Positions 1 through 6,878 of a stretch of DNA of 11,998 bases are shown piece by piece. Position 1 is the stretch's first letter; every line of letters starts with the position of its first letter. Origin of the DNA: Anaerolineae bacterium. GTDB lineage: Bacteria; Chloroflexota; Anaerolineae; 4572-78; NAK82. The notes under the pieces were generated by a model, which did no database searches, was not told where the DNA came from, and saw only the letters and a list, made by a program, of their open reading frames with translations. The stretch is from NCBI GenBank assembly GCA_030597485.1, contig JAUVRU010000027.1, positions 1 to 11,998 of the forward strand. Direction: 5' to 3'. The position numbers were made by a program, and so were the translations under genes.

Positions 1-169
1 TGCGGTCTATTTCCCAACGGTTCTGAGAGAGTAGTCCGTCCCCTTCCCCTCCTCCGCCAGAGGGGTAACCGTTCATCAAACGTCAGTCAGAGACAGTTGG
101 GACGCGGCCACCAGGTGTGGAAAGTAGATGGTGTCTTCTCTCGCGTCTTCGCGTACCCGGAAGGACAAG
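1..169. other. Non-coding region downstream of the YfhO-family gene
   Basis: No convincing gene is seen here. The YfhO-family gene, read leftward, stops at 170-172. Just beyond its stop is a small CGCG-TCTT-CGCG hairpin (142-153), and further left a nested inverted repeat (16-73). Neither is followed by a T-run on the minus strand, so a classical intrinsic terminator cannot be named. The open frame starting at 128 on the plus strand is a shadow of the YfhO-family gene. Confidence 0.5.
16..73. repeat. Nested inverted repeat, possible transcript-end structure
   Basis: AACGGTT (16-22) is perfectly complementary to AACCGTT (67-73). Inside it, CCCCTC (46-51) pairs with GAGGGG (60-65) around an 8-nt loop. 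The structure lies about 100 nt past the end of the minus-strand operon. It could cap the 3' end of that transcript or of a gene to the left of the window. No U-tract follows on either strand, so a terminator role is only a guess. Confidence 0.3.
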
Positions 170-3025
170 TCATCCAGCTCGCGAACCTGGTTTCTTCCGC
201 GACCACAGCCACAGCGACCAGATCAGCCCTCCCACCCACAGCAGCAGGGCAGCAGCGCTGATCCCGGCCCCCAGGCGCACGGAGACCGGCCGGTAGCGGA
301 ACTCCACCCGGTGGCTGCCCGGTTCCAGTTGCACCGCCCGGAACATGAGATCAGCACGTTGTATCGGGATGGGCTCACCATCCACCGTGGCAATCCAACC
401 GGGATAGAAGGTATCCGTCAGCACCAAGTAGCCAGGCGCATTGCTGGTGACGTTCACGACGACCCGCTCTGGCCCATAGTGAGTGATTTCCGCCAGGCCG
501 CTCCCTGTGCCGGTCAGCGCCTCTCCCTGATCCAGGACAACCGTCTGGGCCGGATCGAAGGACGGGTCTCGCAGGCGAGCGATGGCCTCCTCGTCGTCGC
601 CGCTGACTTCCGCCTGGTGAACGACGAAGGCACGCGGCAGCACCTCCAGGTTCTCGTATATTTTCACGTCCCCGGAGTGCACCAGCTGGTATCGTCCTTC
701 CGTCGACAGCGTCAGCTGGCGGCTAGTGGCGGTACGGGTGTCCACCAGGCTCAGTCCACGCAGCACAAACTCGCCAGCTGGTGTGGTTCCCTCCACCGAG
801 ATGCTGGTCAGTCGCCGAGGGGAATCCAGGGGGATCAGCGTGATGTAGTCGCTGCCCTCCGGATCGTCGCGCCACGTGTGTCCCACCCGAGCCTGCTCGT
901 GCTCGACATCCACCTGGTACCGGCCCTGGCTGGTGTCGCGACCGGCCCACAGATCGAAGCGCTGCGACCAGCCGGTATCATCCGTGACCGCGATGCGAGC
1001 CACCCGCACACCGTCAGCCACGTTCTGGGCACCGTCCAGGTGAGAGATCACACCCAGCGCCGTGGTCGGGAAGTCTGGCAGCTGTGTCGTCTCGACGTGG
1101 GCAATGCCACCGGGACTCAGCCGGGCAGAGAACTGTAGATCATAGAACACCCCATCAATCCACACATCGTACACCTTGTCGGTGACGACATATTTCACTC
1201 CCAGCAGCGACAGCAAACGGCCGGGTGGCACGTCGTGCAGATTCTCCCGCAGCCGGCCATCCACCGACAGTCGATCTTCATCCAGGAAAAGGCGCTGCAT
1301 CGTCACGAACTCACGCAACGGCAGCAGTCCGCCGTCATACCCATCCACGCTGTAGAATCCGTACAGAAGCGGCAGGTTGTAGAACAGCACCTCTTTCTGC
1401 TTGGCAGCCACCACGTAGTCGTAGATCGCCTCCTCCGGCAGTTGATCGGCAAAAATGGCGCGCATCTCCGCCAGATCCCCGGGATCATACACGATACCCG
1501 ACAGGCTGAGAAAGCGATGCAGTCCGGGATCGGTTTTGAGGTGAGCGATTGAGGGACGCAGAAAGGTGAAAGCCTCAGGCGCGGTTGGCTGATTGTAGCC
1601 CAGCCCCCGGCTGGCCACGAACAGCTCGACACACAGCACGACAAACAGCATCACGGATACCCCGGAGGCGATTCGCGGACGGCGACCACCGGCCGTCTCA
1701 AGTTTGGCCCGTCGCTCATCGCGCCGGCCGGGCGTGAGAGGCCGGAGGCCAGACAGCAACTGCAGCCCAATGCCGGCCAGCAGGGACATGCCAAACGTGT
1801 ATAGCAGCATCCAGCGGGCCGGAGCCCGGAAGAGATCGAAGCCGGGAACGACCTTGTACAGCAGATAGTAGAAAGGATTGACGCGCCCCAGGGCCAGGAA
1901 GAAACCCAGCGCTGCCAGGAGAGTGAAGAAGCGCGTAGCCGCGAGCAGGCCCCTGACCTCGCCGGCCGGCCGTACCCAGCCTCGCCACACCGCGTACAGA
2001 GCCAGACCCAAACCGATGATCCCCACGTAGGCCACGTATTCGCTGTAGGCCTCTCCAAAAACCTGTGCCAGGTCCACGCCAAATGGGGGCAACAGGGTGA
2101 AATGAAGCAGCCAGGGATTCAGGCTGAACGAGGTGGCCTCTCGATAGGACAGGCCACCGCTGCGCACCGACAGCGCTGAAAGCTCAAGCGTGGGCAGGAG
2201 CTGAACCGCCGCCAGCAGCACCGCTACGGCCACCGCCACCGCCAGAGCCAACAGGTAGGGGAGACGGGATTTCAGGCGCTGAAGCCCGAGACCTATCAGA
2301 TCCAGATTGAGGCGCAGGCGCTTCGCCGCACCCCGATCTTCAGACAGCATACCTTCCCCCGGCATCCCACCGTCATGGGCAGGCTGCCGAACCTGTCCAC
2401 CAACCAGGACGTACAACGCTAATCCCACCAAGCAGATGAACACAGATTGGGCGTGGCCGGCCAGAATCATCAGGGCGATGACAGCACCCAGCACCAGCGC
2501 GGCGACGACGCGCCGCTGTCTGCCTACAGCCATATCAAGTAGCAGGAAGGCCCACGGTAGCCAGGCCACACCGCTAAGCTGATTGATGTGCCCCGCCTGA
2601 CCGCCCAGGTAACCTCCCAGCGCGAAAATCATCCCAGCCGCCAACGCGCCCAGCCAGCCCAGCCCCAGCGAACGTCGAGCGTAGGCCAGCACGCCCAACC
2701 CCGCCAGGGCCACGTGCAGCACAATGGAGGCTGCCACCTGCTTCGGCACCGACAGACCCAGGAACAACCAGTGAAACGGATACAGGACCGCCGTCTGCAT
2801 GTTGGCGAAAAGGGGCGCACCCAGAAACAGATGTGGATTCCACAACGGGAACTGCCCGTCGAGCAATGCCCGGGTCACATAGGCCTGGTATGGATAGAAG
2901 TACAGGAAGGAATCGATGCCCACCAGGATCAGGTTGGTGAAGATGATCTTCCAGAAGAAGACCAGGGTCAGCCCGACCATCAGGCTGCCAGCAGCAACGG
3001 CGCGCAACAGGTCAGCCCGTTTCAT
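170..3025 (-). CDS. YfhO-family multi-pass membrane protein (951 aa)
   Basis: Integral membrane protein of the YfhO family (GT-C-like fold). Characterised members act in glycosylation of cell-wall polymers such as lipoteichoic acid; the substrate here is unknown. Seen in the sequence: TM segment at about 10-30, then an extracytoplasmic loop with Asp38 (VGIDSF), YFYPYQAY and PLWNP (60-64). GHAQS at 190-194, LLPTLEL near 277 and FRAPARW at 399-405 are family hallmarks. Many hydrophobic segments run to about residue 480. A large soluble domain follows, then the typical C-terminal beta-rich end (TFYPGW..DG.....ADLMFRAV) and a last TM helix near 918-940 with a basic tail. Loops at about 208-255 and 430-455 are charged insertions. 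The ATG start overlaps the stop of the GT39 gene upstream by 4 nt (ATGA), so translation is probably coupled. The stop is TGA. Family call is firm; the function in this organism is not. Confidence 0.9.
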   Translation of the reverse strand: MKRADLLRAVAAGSLMVGLTLVFFWKIIFTNLILVGIDSFLYFYPYQAYVTRALLDGQFPLWNPHLFLGAPLFANMQTAVLYPFHWLFLGLSVPKQVAASIVLHVALAGLGVLAYARRSLGLGWLGALAAGMIFALGGYLGGQAGHINQLSGVAWLPWAFLLLDMAVGRQRRVVAALVLGAVIALMILAGHAQSVFICLVGLALYVLVGGQVRQPAHDGGMPGEGMLSEDRGAAKRLRLNLDLIGLGLQRLKSRLPYLLALAVAVAVAVLLAAVQLLPTLELSALSVRSGGLSYREATSFSLNPWLLHFTLLPPFGVDLAQVFGEAYSEYVAYVGIIGLGLALYAVWRGWVRPAGEVRGLLAATRFFTLLAALGFFLALGRVNPFYYLLYKVVPGFDLFRAPARWMLLYTFGMSLLAGIGLQLLSGLRPLTPGRRDERRAKLETAGGRRPRIASGVSVMLFVVLCVELFVASRGLGYNQPTAPEAFTFLRPSIAHLKTDPGLHRFLSLSGIVYDPGDLAEMRAIFADQLPEEAIYDYVVAAKQKEVLFYNLPLLYGFYSVDGYDGGLLPLREFVTMQRLFLDEDRLSVDGRLRENLHDVPPGRLLSLLGVKYVVTDKVYDVWIDGVFYDLQFSARLSPGGIAHVETTQLPDFPTTALGVISHLDGAQNVADGVRVARIAVTDDTGWSQRFDLWAGRDTSQGRYQVDVEHEQARVGHTWRDDPEGSDYITLIPLDSPRRLTSISVEGTTPAGEFVLRGLSLVDTRTATSRQLTLSTEGRYQLVHSGDVKIYENLEVLPRAFVVHQAEVSGDDEEAIARLRDPSFDPAQTVVLDQGEALTGTGSGLAEITHYGPERVVVNVTSNAPGYLVLTDTFYPGWIATVDGEPIPIQRADLMFRAVQLEPGSHRVEFRYRPVSVRLGAGISAAALLLWVGGLIWSLWLWSRKKPGSRAG

Positions 3026-4854
3026 CGGGCTTCCTCAATACGATACACGATGAACGACACGGTGCCATCACTCCGCAGCGCACGATGTACCTCCCGCAGA
3101 GACAGACCGGACCTGCCAAGAGCCAGCCGCGCTTCAGTGGACGACCGCCAGCTGGGAAACACCACATAGCGGCTGGCGCCTGGGAGGGCAGCTGCCTGTG
3201 CAGCCAAGTCGGCCGGGGAGGTCCAGGCTCGAAAATCGTAGGGGCTGCCCCACAGATAGAAGCGCCAATGCCCGCCCAACCAACGGTGGTAAAGGGTCGT
3301 GTCCCCAGGCACGGTCCGAAAGTAGTCCACCACCTGCTCAATTCCCTGGTAAGCTCCGTGGTCGCCCCCGATCGGCAAGCGACTGGCAGCCGCATCCCGG
3401 ACCGGACCCGCGGTGGTCGAGAGCACAGCAGTCAACAACAGCAGGTACAGGCACCTCGAGATCGACGTCACCAGACGGCTGTCCAACACATTGTACACCG
3501 AGTAGGTAGCGCCAGTCGAAGGGGGTCTCAAGCCAGGTGACATCTCCGTTGCCCCTGTATTCCCAACGTCCCCGGCAGTGAGACCGCTGCGTCTGTGGTG
3601 GAGCCAACGCCAGGGCAGGGTCAGCACCCGGCCCAGAAGCAGACACAGGAAGGGGACGATGCCCAACATATAGCGGTCCCAGACCCGGAACGGAATGATG
3701 GAATGGCAAAGGAGAAAGAAGACAACGAACCCGATGACAAGCAAATCAACGCGCGCTCCCATCAGCGAGGGCACATGCCTGTCAGATCCTGGTTGCGGCA
3801 GATTCGATTCCAGTTGCGTCTTCCCACCGCGTGCAGAAGCCCCCAAGATTACCACGTCGACCACCAACAGTATGGCCAGGCCTATCAGCAAGATTCCGTT
3901 CAGCAAGGTAGAGCCGGAACTGTAACGCAGCAGACTCACGAAGCCAGCCAGGCGCTCCCAAATCACCATTGACCCCAGTGACAGATCACCGTAGCTGAGC
4001 AGACCCTGTACCAGAAAACCAGGATAGCGTCCGCGGGCAACATCCCACATCACTGTCAGGGCCAGCACAACCAGCAGGCCGATCCAGAACCGCGTTACGC
4101 CCGATATGCCCCGTGGTGTTGCACTGTCTCCCCCAGCCGCCGTTTCGGTCGGACTCACCACCCTGGAGCGCCCCAGCCTCGACACGTGGGCCATTCCCAC
4201 GGCCAGCGGAACGAAGAGGATTCCTTGCTGCTTGGTCATAGCCGCCAGTCCCAGCAGCAACCCGGCCCACCCCCAGTGCCCCTGCGCCGCCATCAGACAA
4301 CCGGCCAGCACAAACGTAATCATCATCGGGTCCGTGAAGGCCGTGGGCGCGAAGAGGATGGCGAATGGGGAAGCGGCCAACAGGAAGGCGGCCAACAGGC
4401 CTACGCCCTGCCCATAGAGCCGCCTCCCCAGCTGATAAAGTAGGATCACGTTAACGACGCTGGTCACCAGAGATGGCAGTCGGGCTGCGGTTTCGGTGGG
4501 GCCAAAGAGACGGAAAGAAAGAGCCTGCACGTACAGAAAAAGAGGTGGCTTGTCCACCGGTGAGCCACTGACCATCAGGTCTCGTCCGCTGGCAATATCC
4601 AGTCCCCAGCTGCTGTACACAGCCTCGTCGTGATGAAAACGATTGGCCGCCAGGGGACCCAGAGGAGCCAGGGCCGCCAGGAGAATGGTCAGCCCCAGGA
4701 CACGCCGTGCGGCCCGATCAGACAGAACGGTCCCGCAAATGCGCTCAAATGCGGCCACAGCCCGCCCCCAGGCACCGGGCCCAGCGGAGGATGATTCGAT
4801 CGAGGAGACAGATGCCATCGGATAAGAACCGTAGACCCTGCAATCTTGGCCCAC
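3022..4854 (-). CDS. GT39/ArnT-type membrane glycosyltransferase (610 aa)
   Basis: Dolichyl-phosphate-mannose-type mannosyltransferase superfamily (GT39/PMT, ArnT-like). Such enzymes move a sugar from a polyprenyl-phosphate donor to protein or lipid on the outer face of the membrane. Seen: TM1 at about 51-70, followed by HHDEAVY (Asp76-Glu77, the expected catalytic acidic pair) and DKPPL (101-105), both classic for the family. Then come LPSLV, an A/L-rich run of helices with SPFAILFAPTAFTDP and AAMTKQQG, and more TM segments to about residue 500. A soluble C-terminal region of about 100 aa ends in FIVYRIEEAR. The GTG start directly follows the TGA of the upstream gene (TGAGTG), which fits translational coupling. 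A later ATG at 4818 would remove 12 residues; neither start has a clear Shine-Dalgarno sequence. Acceptor and sugar are unknown. Confidence 0.9.
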   Translation of the reverse strand: MGQDCRVYGSYPMASVSSIESSSAGPGAWGRAVAAFERICGTVLSDRAARRVLGLTILLAALAPLGPLAANRFHHDEAVYSSWGLDIASGRDLMVSGSPVDKPPLFLYVQALSFRLFGPTETAARLPSLVTSVVNVILLYQLGRRLYGQGVGLLAAFLLAASPFAILFAPTAFTDPMMITFVLAGCLMAAQGHWGWAGLLLGLAAMTKQQGILFVPLAVGMAHVSRLGRSRVVSPTETAAGGDSATPRGISGVTRFWIGLLVVLALTVMWDVARGRYPGFLVQGLLSYGDLSLGSMVIWERLAGFVSLLRYSSGSTLLNGILLIGLAILLVVDVVILGASARGGKTQLESNLPQPGSDRHVPSLMGARVDLLVIGFVVFFLLCHSIIPFRVWDRYMLGIVPFLCLLLGRVLTLPWRWLHHRRSGLTAGDVGNTGATEMSPGLRPPSTGATYSVYNVLDSRLVTSISRCLYLLLLTAVLSTTAGPVRDAAASRLPIGGDHGAYQGIEQVVDYFRTVPGDTTLYHRWLGGHWRFYLWGSPYDFRAWTSPADLAAQAAALPGASRYVVFPSWRSSTEARLALGRSGLSLREVHRALRSDGTVSFIVYRIEEAR

Positions 4855-5340
4855 TCAGTCTCTAGGGTGAAAGAAGTCAACGTAGGATCTGTTGACGATC
4901 AACAGGCGGGCATAGTCCGTGGGCAGGTCGCAGGTGGGAACGATGGGATGCAGCTGAGCACGGCTGGTGGGAAAGAACATCCCGCTCATCACATTGAACA
5001 GATTGCTGACCCGCATATCGCCCGCCGGATGCAGATGGGCCTGGATGATGAAACGTGGAGTATACAACACCCCCATCTCAGCGCGTGGAGGCATCGTCAC
5101 CCACGCCGCAGCCTCGGGGCTCATCATATCGATCGCCATAACCTGGTGTTTGGACACCACAACCTCCGGCTGGGTGACACTGGCCAACACCGCACTTGGG
5201 TCCAAAGCCAGGCCTTCCACCCCCGACAGGTTCAGGCTCTCCTTGCTAGGATTGTTGAGCCAGCTCAGAAAAGCATCCTGCGATTCGATTTCTCCTGTCA
5301 GCAGATAGGACAACGTGTATACGCGTATCGGGAAACCCAT
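4855..5340 (-). CDS. Small protein with two tandem copies of one domain, function unknown (161 aa)
   Basis: I do not recognise the function. The protein seems built of two similar halves. Residues 5-73 run V-YT--Y-L-G-I, then LSWLNN, a LNL..V..L.L.P stretch and EVVVSKHQVMAID. Residues 89-160 run VLYT..FIIQAHL, then VSNLFN, FFPTS.AQL.P and ARLLIVNRSYVDFF. The shared order is a hydrophobic beta hairpin, a short helix (S.L.N), a strand, then a strand reading LLV.K/R..V. This resembles small bacterial domains of the DUF6812 type, but that is a weak recollection. There is no signal peptide or TM segment, so it is probably cytosolic. The ATG at 5340 is preferred because GGGAG lies 10 nt upstream. 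A GTG at 5361, giving 168 aa, is the alternative; it lies 8 nt after the DUF1786 stop and lacks a good ribosome site. The gene sits inside the minus-strand operon. Confidence 0.7.
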   Translation of the reverse strand: MGFPIRVYTLSYLLTGEIESQDAFLSWLNNPSKESLNLSGVEGLALDPSAVLASVTQPEVVVSKHQVMAIDMMSPEAAAWVTMPPRAEMGVLYTPRFIIQAHLHPAGDMRVSNLFNVMSGMFFPTSRAQLHPIVPTCDLPTDYARLLIVNRSYVDFFHPRD

Positions 5341-5369
5341 GGGGCGCTTGCTCCCTTTCACTCAGTATC

Positions 5370-6497
5370 TTACCACAATGGTTTCTCTCCCCGACTGGCC
5401 AGTGCCGCATCAATTGTCGGGATCGCCTGCGGGCACAGATCGCCGTAGGCTCGGATCAGGCCGTAACAGCCAGCCAGCATCATGTCGCCAAAAGGGGTAG
5501 CGAAGCAGGGCGAGAGACGCGAATGGCGAAGCCGGCTCCGTCGCGGACCGGTGACCACCAGACAGCGTGAGTCGGGGGGAAGGGCGTCGTCGCGGAACAG
5601 AATGGCGCCGTGCCCGTTGGTCTCAAAGACCTGGGCGTGGGTGAGAGTGCCGTCAGCCAGTCTGTCCAGGAAACCCTCCAGCTGCTCGACCGTGATCTCC
5701 CCGGTATGGTGCTCGAACACCCCTTCAATGCCGCCCGTCCCCAATCGGAAGGCCAGGCAGTGGAAATTGCCCACATTGACCACGATGACAGGCCGTCGCC
5801 CGCCCAGGCTCTGATCCTGCAGCACCCCCAGCACGGCCGCCGGCGCAGTATCCATCAGCATGACCGGTATATCGTCCCGCGGCACGCTTGAAGCTACTGC
5901 CTGCATACGTGTCATAATACGGGGCACATCCTGTGACCAGAAAGCGAAGGCTGATAGGCTGTTTTCGGCACGCACCCGCTCCTCCAGGTAGCGAAAGCGA
6001 AACAGCCGGTCACTCACCCCGGGGGGAGCGTTGCCGTGGTCAAAAACCGCAATCGCCAACCCGTCCAGATCGCGGTCTAGCTTCACATCAAAGCGACCAA
6101 AAACATGCGCAATCGATTGATAGTCAAAATCGGCCATGGTCAGTCGGGTGACAGGTCGGCCGAAGGCCCGCGCCTCATCGTCGCTCACCAGCGTCACCCC
6201 TGTGGCTGCCACCGCTTCCAGGTCATCGTCAAGCGTTCGGGCGGCCGATGGCGTGGCATATACCCGATAGCCTGCCTTCAGATGATCATTGATCGCCCAG
6301 GCACAGGGACCTCCCCCCATCAACAGCCCTGTCAGCAATACATCATCCCCGCGGCGCGTGGCCTCCCGCACCGATGCTGCCACCTGCATGGTGGGCGACG
6401 GCATGACCATCTTGAGGCAATTCTCTACTTCTCGATCGCTGTCAAAGAGTAGGATATCTTGGGTGCCAGTGCCCACATCCACTGCCAGAATCAGCAT
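5370..6497 (-). CDS. DUF1786-family protein, ASKHA-like ATPase fold (375 aa)
   Basis: Matches the DUF1786 family, often mislabelled as a pyruvate formate-lyase activating enzyme. It has no radical-SAM CxxxCxxC motif, so that label is not supported. The N-terminus LAVDVGTGTQDILLFD (Asp7, Gly9-Thr12) looks like the phosphate-1 loop of actin/hexokinase/hydantoinase-like proteins. IVVNVGNFHCLAF (about 238-250) looks like the second phosphate loop and VVTGPRR (314-320) a third nucleotide-contact loop. NGHGAILF (294-301) and ATPFGDMMLAG (333-343) are also well conserved in character. The substrate is unknown. It is the first gene of the minus-strand operon and is read from the promoter at 6545-6572. 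The ATG at 6497 is chosen because GGAAGG lies 4 nt upstream and it puts the Asp-Gly-Thr loop at the usual place. An in-frame GTG at 6509 would add 4 residues. The stop is TAA. Confidence 0.85.
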   Translation of the reverse strand: MLILAVDVGTGTQDILLFDSDREVENCLKMVMPSPTMQVAASVREATRRGDDVLLTGLLMGGGPCAWAINDHLKAGYRVYATPSAARTLDDDLEAVAATGVTLVSDDEARAFGRPVTRLTMADFDYQSIAHVFGRFDVKLDRDLDGLAIAVFDHGNAPPGVSDRLFRFRYLEERVRAENSLSAFAFWSQDVPRIMTRMQAVASSVPRDDIPVMLMDTAPAAVLGVLQDQSLGGRRPVIVVNVGNFHCLAFRLGTGGIEGVFEHHTGEITVEQLEGFLDRLADGTLTHAQVFETNGHGAILFRDDALPPDSRCLVVTGPRRSRLRHSRLSPCFATPFGDMMLAGCYGLIRAYGDLCPQAIPTIDAALASRGEKPLW

Positions 6498-6544
6498 GCG
6501 ACCTTCCACTCTCCGGCCGGTCTACCCGGCTGGTTACGCTCACA

Positions 6545-6572
6545 ATTATACCATGATCGATGTTTGACACAA
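6545..6572 (-). promoter_or_regulatory. Extended -10 promoter of the minus-strand operon
   Basis: Read on the minus strand, a perfect TATAAT (6545-6550) is preceded by TGG (6551-6553), giving the extended -10 pattern TGnTATAAT. A weak -35 (TTGTGT, 6567-6572) lies 16 nt upstream. The predicted transcript start is near 6538, about 40 nt before the DUF1786 ATG. No other promoter-like sequence is evident before the three following genes. Confidence 0.6.
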
Positions 6573-6580
6573 TATCACCG

Positions 6581-6600
6581 GCTTCCTGCTTCCTGCTCCT
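6581..6600 (+). repeat. Short 7-nt tandem repeat (GCTTCCT)
   Basis: GCTTCCT occurs twice in tandem (6581-6587, 6588-6594), followed by the degenerate GCTCCT. It lies between the two divergent promoters. The 7-nt period matches the repeats at 8254-8301. No function is evident. Confidence 0.55.
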
Positions 6601-6650
6601 GGCCTCCCACCCACATCAGAAGCCCTCCGATTCCCCAATCCTCAGATTCT

Positions 6651-6679
6651 TTGACGGCTGTTGGTGGGCGTGTTATAAT
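6651..6679 (+). promoter_or_regulatory. Consensus sigma-70-type promoter of the purine genes
   Basis: TTGACG (6651-6656) and a perfect TATAAT (6674-6679) are separated by exactly 17 nt, the ideal spacing for a housekeeping sigma factor. The predicted start near 6686 gives a leader of about 190 nt before the deaminase ATG at 6879. That leader carries the structured RNA motif. A near-consensus promoter plus a long leader suggests control after initiation rather than by a weak promoter. Confidence 0.75.
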
Positions 6680-6715
6680 GGGAGCGACCGCTGCCGGTGA
6701 GTCCCCTGATCGGCA

Positions 6716-6735
6716 ACCTGCTGTTCAAACCAGGT
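6716..6735 (+). other. Small hairpin at the 5' edge of leader copy 1
   Basis: ACCTG (6716-6720) pairs with CAGGT (6731-6735) around a 10-nt loop that contains TTCAAAC. It sits just 5' of the conserved motif, and its 3' arm is the first bases of that motif. Copy 2 has a comparable hairpin at 9347-9361 (GGCAT/ATGCC, loop CGAAC). The sequences differ but the placement is alike. Confidence 0.4.
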
Positions 6736-6829
6736 ATGTAGCCTGAGTCTCCCGGAGGCTGAAGCAGGAAACAGCCCCCCGAATCTGCCGATACGTCAAG
6801 GACCACGCGCATGGCCTCCGGGCCACTCA
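6731..6829 (+). promoter_or_regulatory. Structured leader RNA motif, copy 1 (candidate riboswitch)
   Basis: Nearly the same sequence recurs at 9361-9458: 34 of 41 bases match in the 5' part and 32 of 42 in the 3' part, with a variable stretch of 9-10 nt between. Predicted fold: P1 is CCCGGAGGCT (6751-6760) with GGCCTCCGGG (6813-6822), extended after a 2x2 internal loop by TGAGT (6744-6748) with ACTCA (6825-6829). P2 is GCAGG (6764-6768) with TCTGC (6784-6788), 15-nt loop. P3 is CGT (6794-6796) with ACG (6805-6807), 8-nt loop. Together they make a three-way junction. The motif ends about 50 nt before the 8-oxoguanine deaminase ATG. The CTCC in the 3' arm of P1 is complementary to GGAG in the ribosome site (6865-6868), so P1 formation and masking of that site could exclude each other. 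It does not match purine, preQ1, guanidine, TPP or cobalamin consensus sequences as I know them. A candidate called the ssnA RNA motif has, as I recall, been reported; I cannot confirm identity. Confidence 0.7.
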
Positions 6830-6878
6830 CACGATCTCCAACATACTTCTTTGCAGGAGACTGGGGAGCAACATACGC

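Larger units (their letters stand above)
6498..6878. other. Divergent intergenic region (381 nt) with two promoters and a structured leader
   Basis: This gap separates the minus-strand operon from the plus-strand purine genes. From left to right it holds the leftward extended -10 promoter, a short run of 7-nt repeats, a rightward consensus promoter, a small hairpin, the first copy of the conserved structured RNA motif, and the ribosome site of the deaminase (GGGGAG at 6863-6868, 10 nt before the ATG). The open frames crossing it look like chance frames. Confidence 0.8.

Noticed and set aside
128..1138. Plus-strand open frame of 336 codons at the left edge
   Set aside because: It is antisense to the conserved C-terminal part of the YfhO-family gene, has no recognisable motif, and has an Arg/His/Gln-rich composition typical of a shadow frame.
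5370..6497. Annotation as pyruvate formate-lyase activating enzyme
   Set aside because: There is no radical-SAM CxxxCxxC cysteine motif. The N-terminal DVGTGTQD loop fits an ASKHA-type fold instead.
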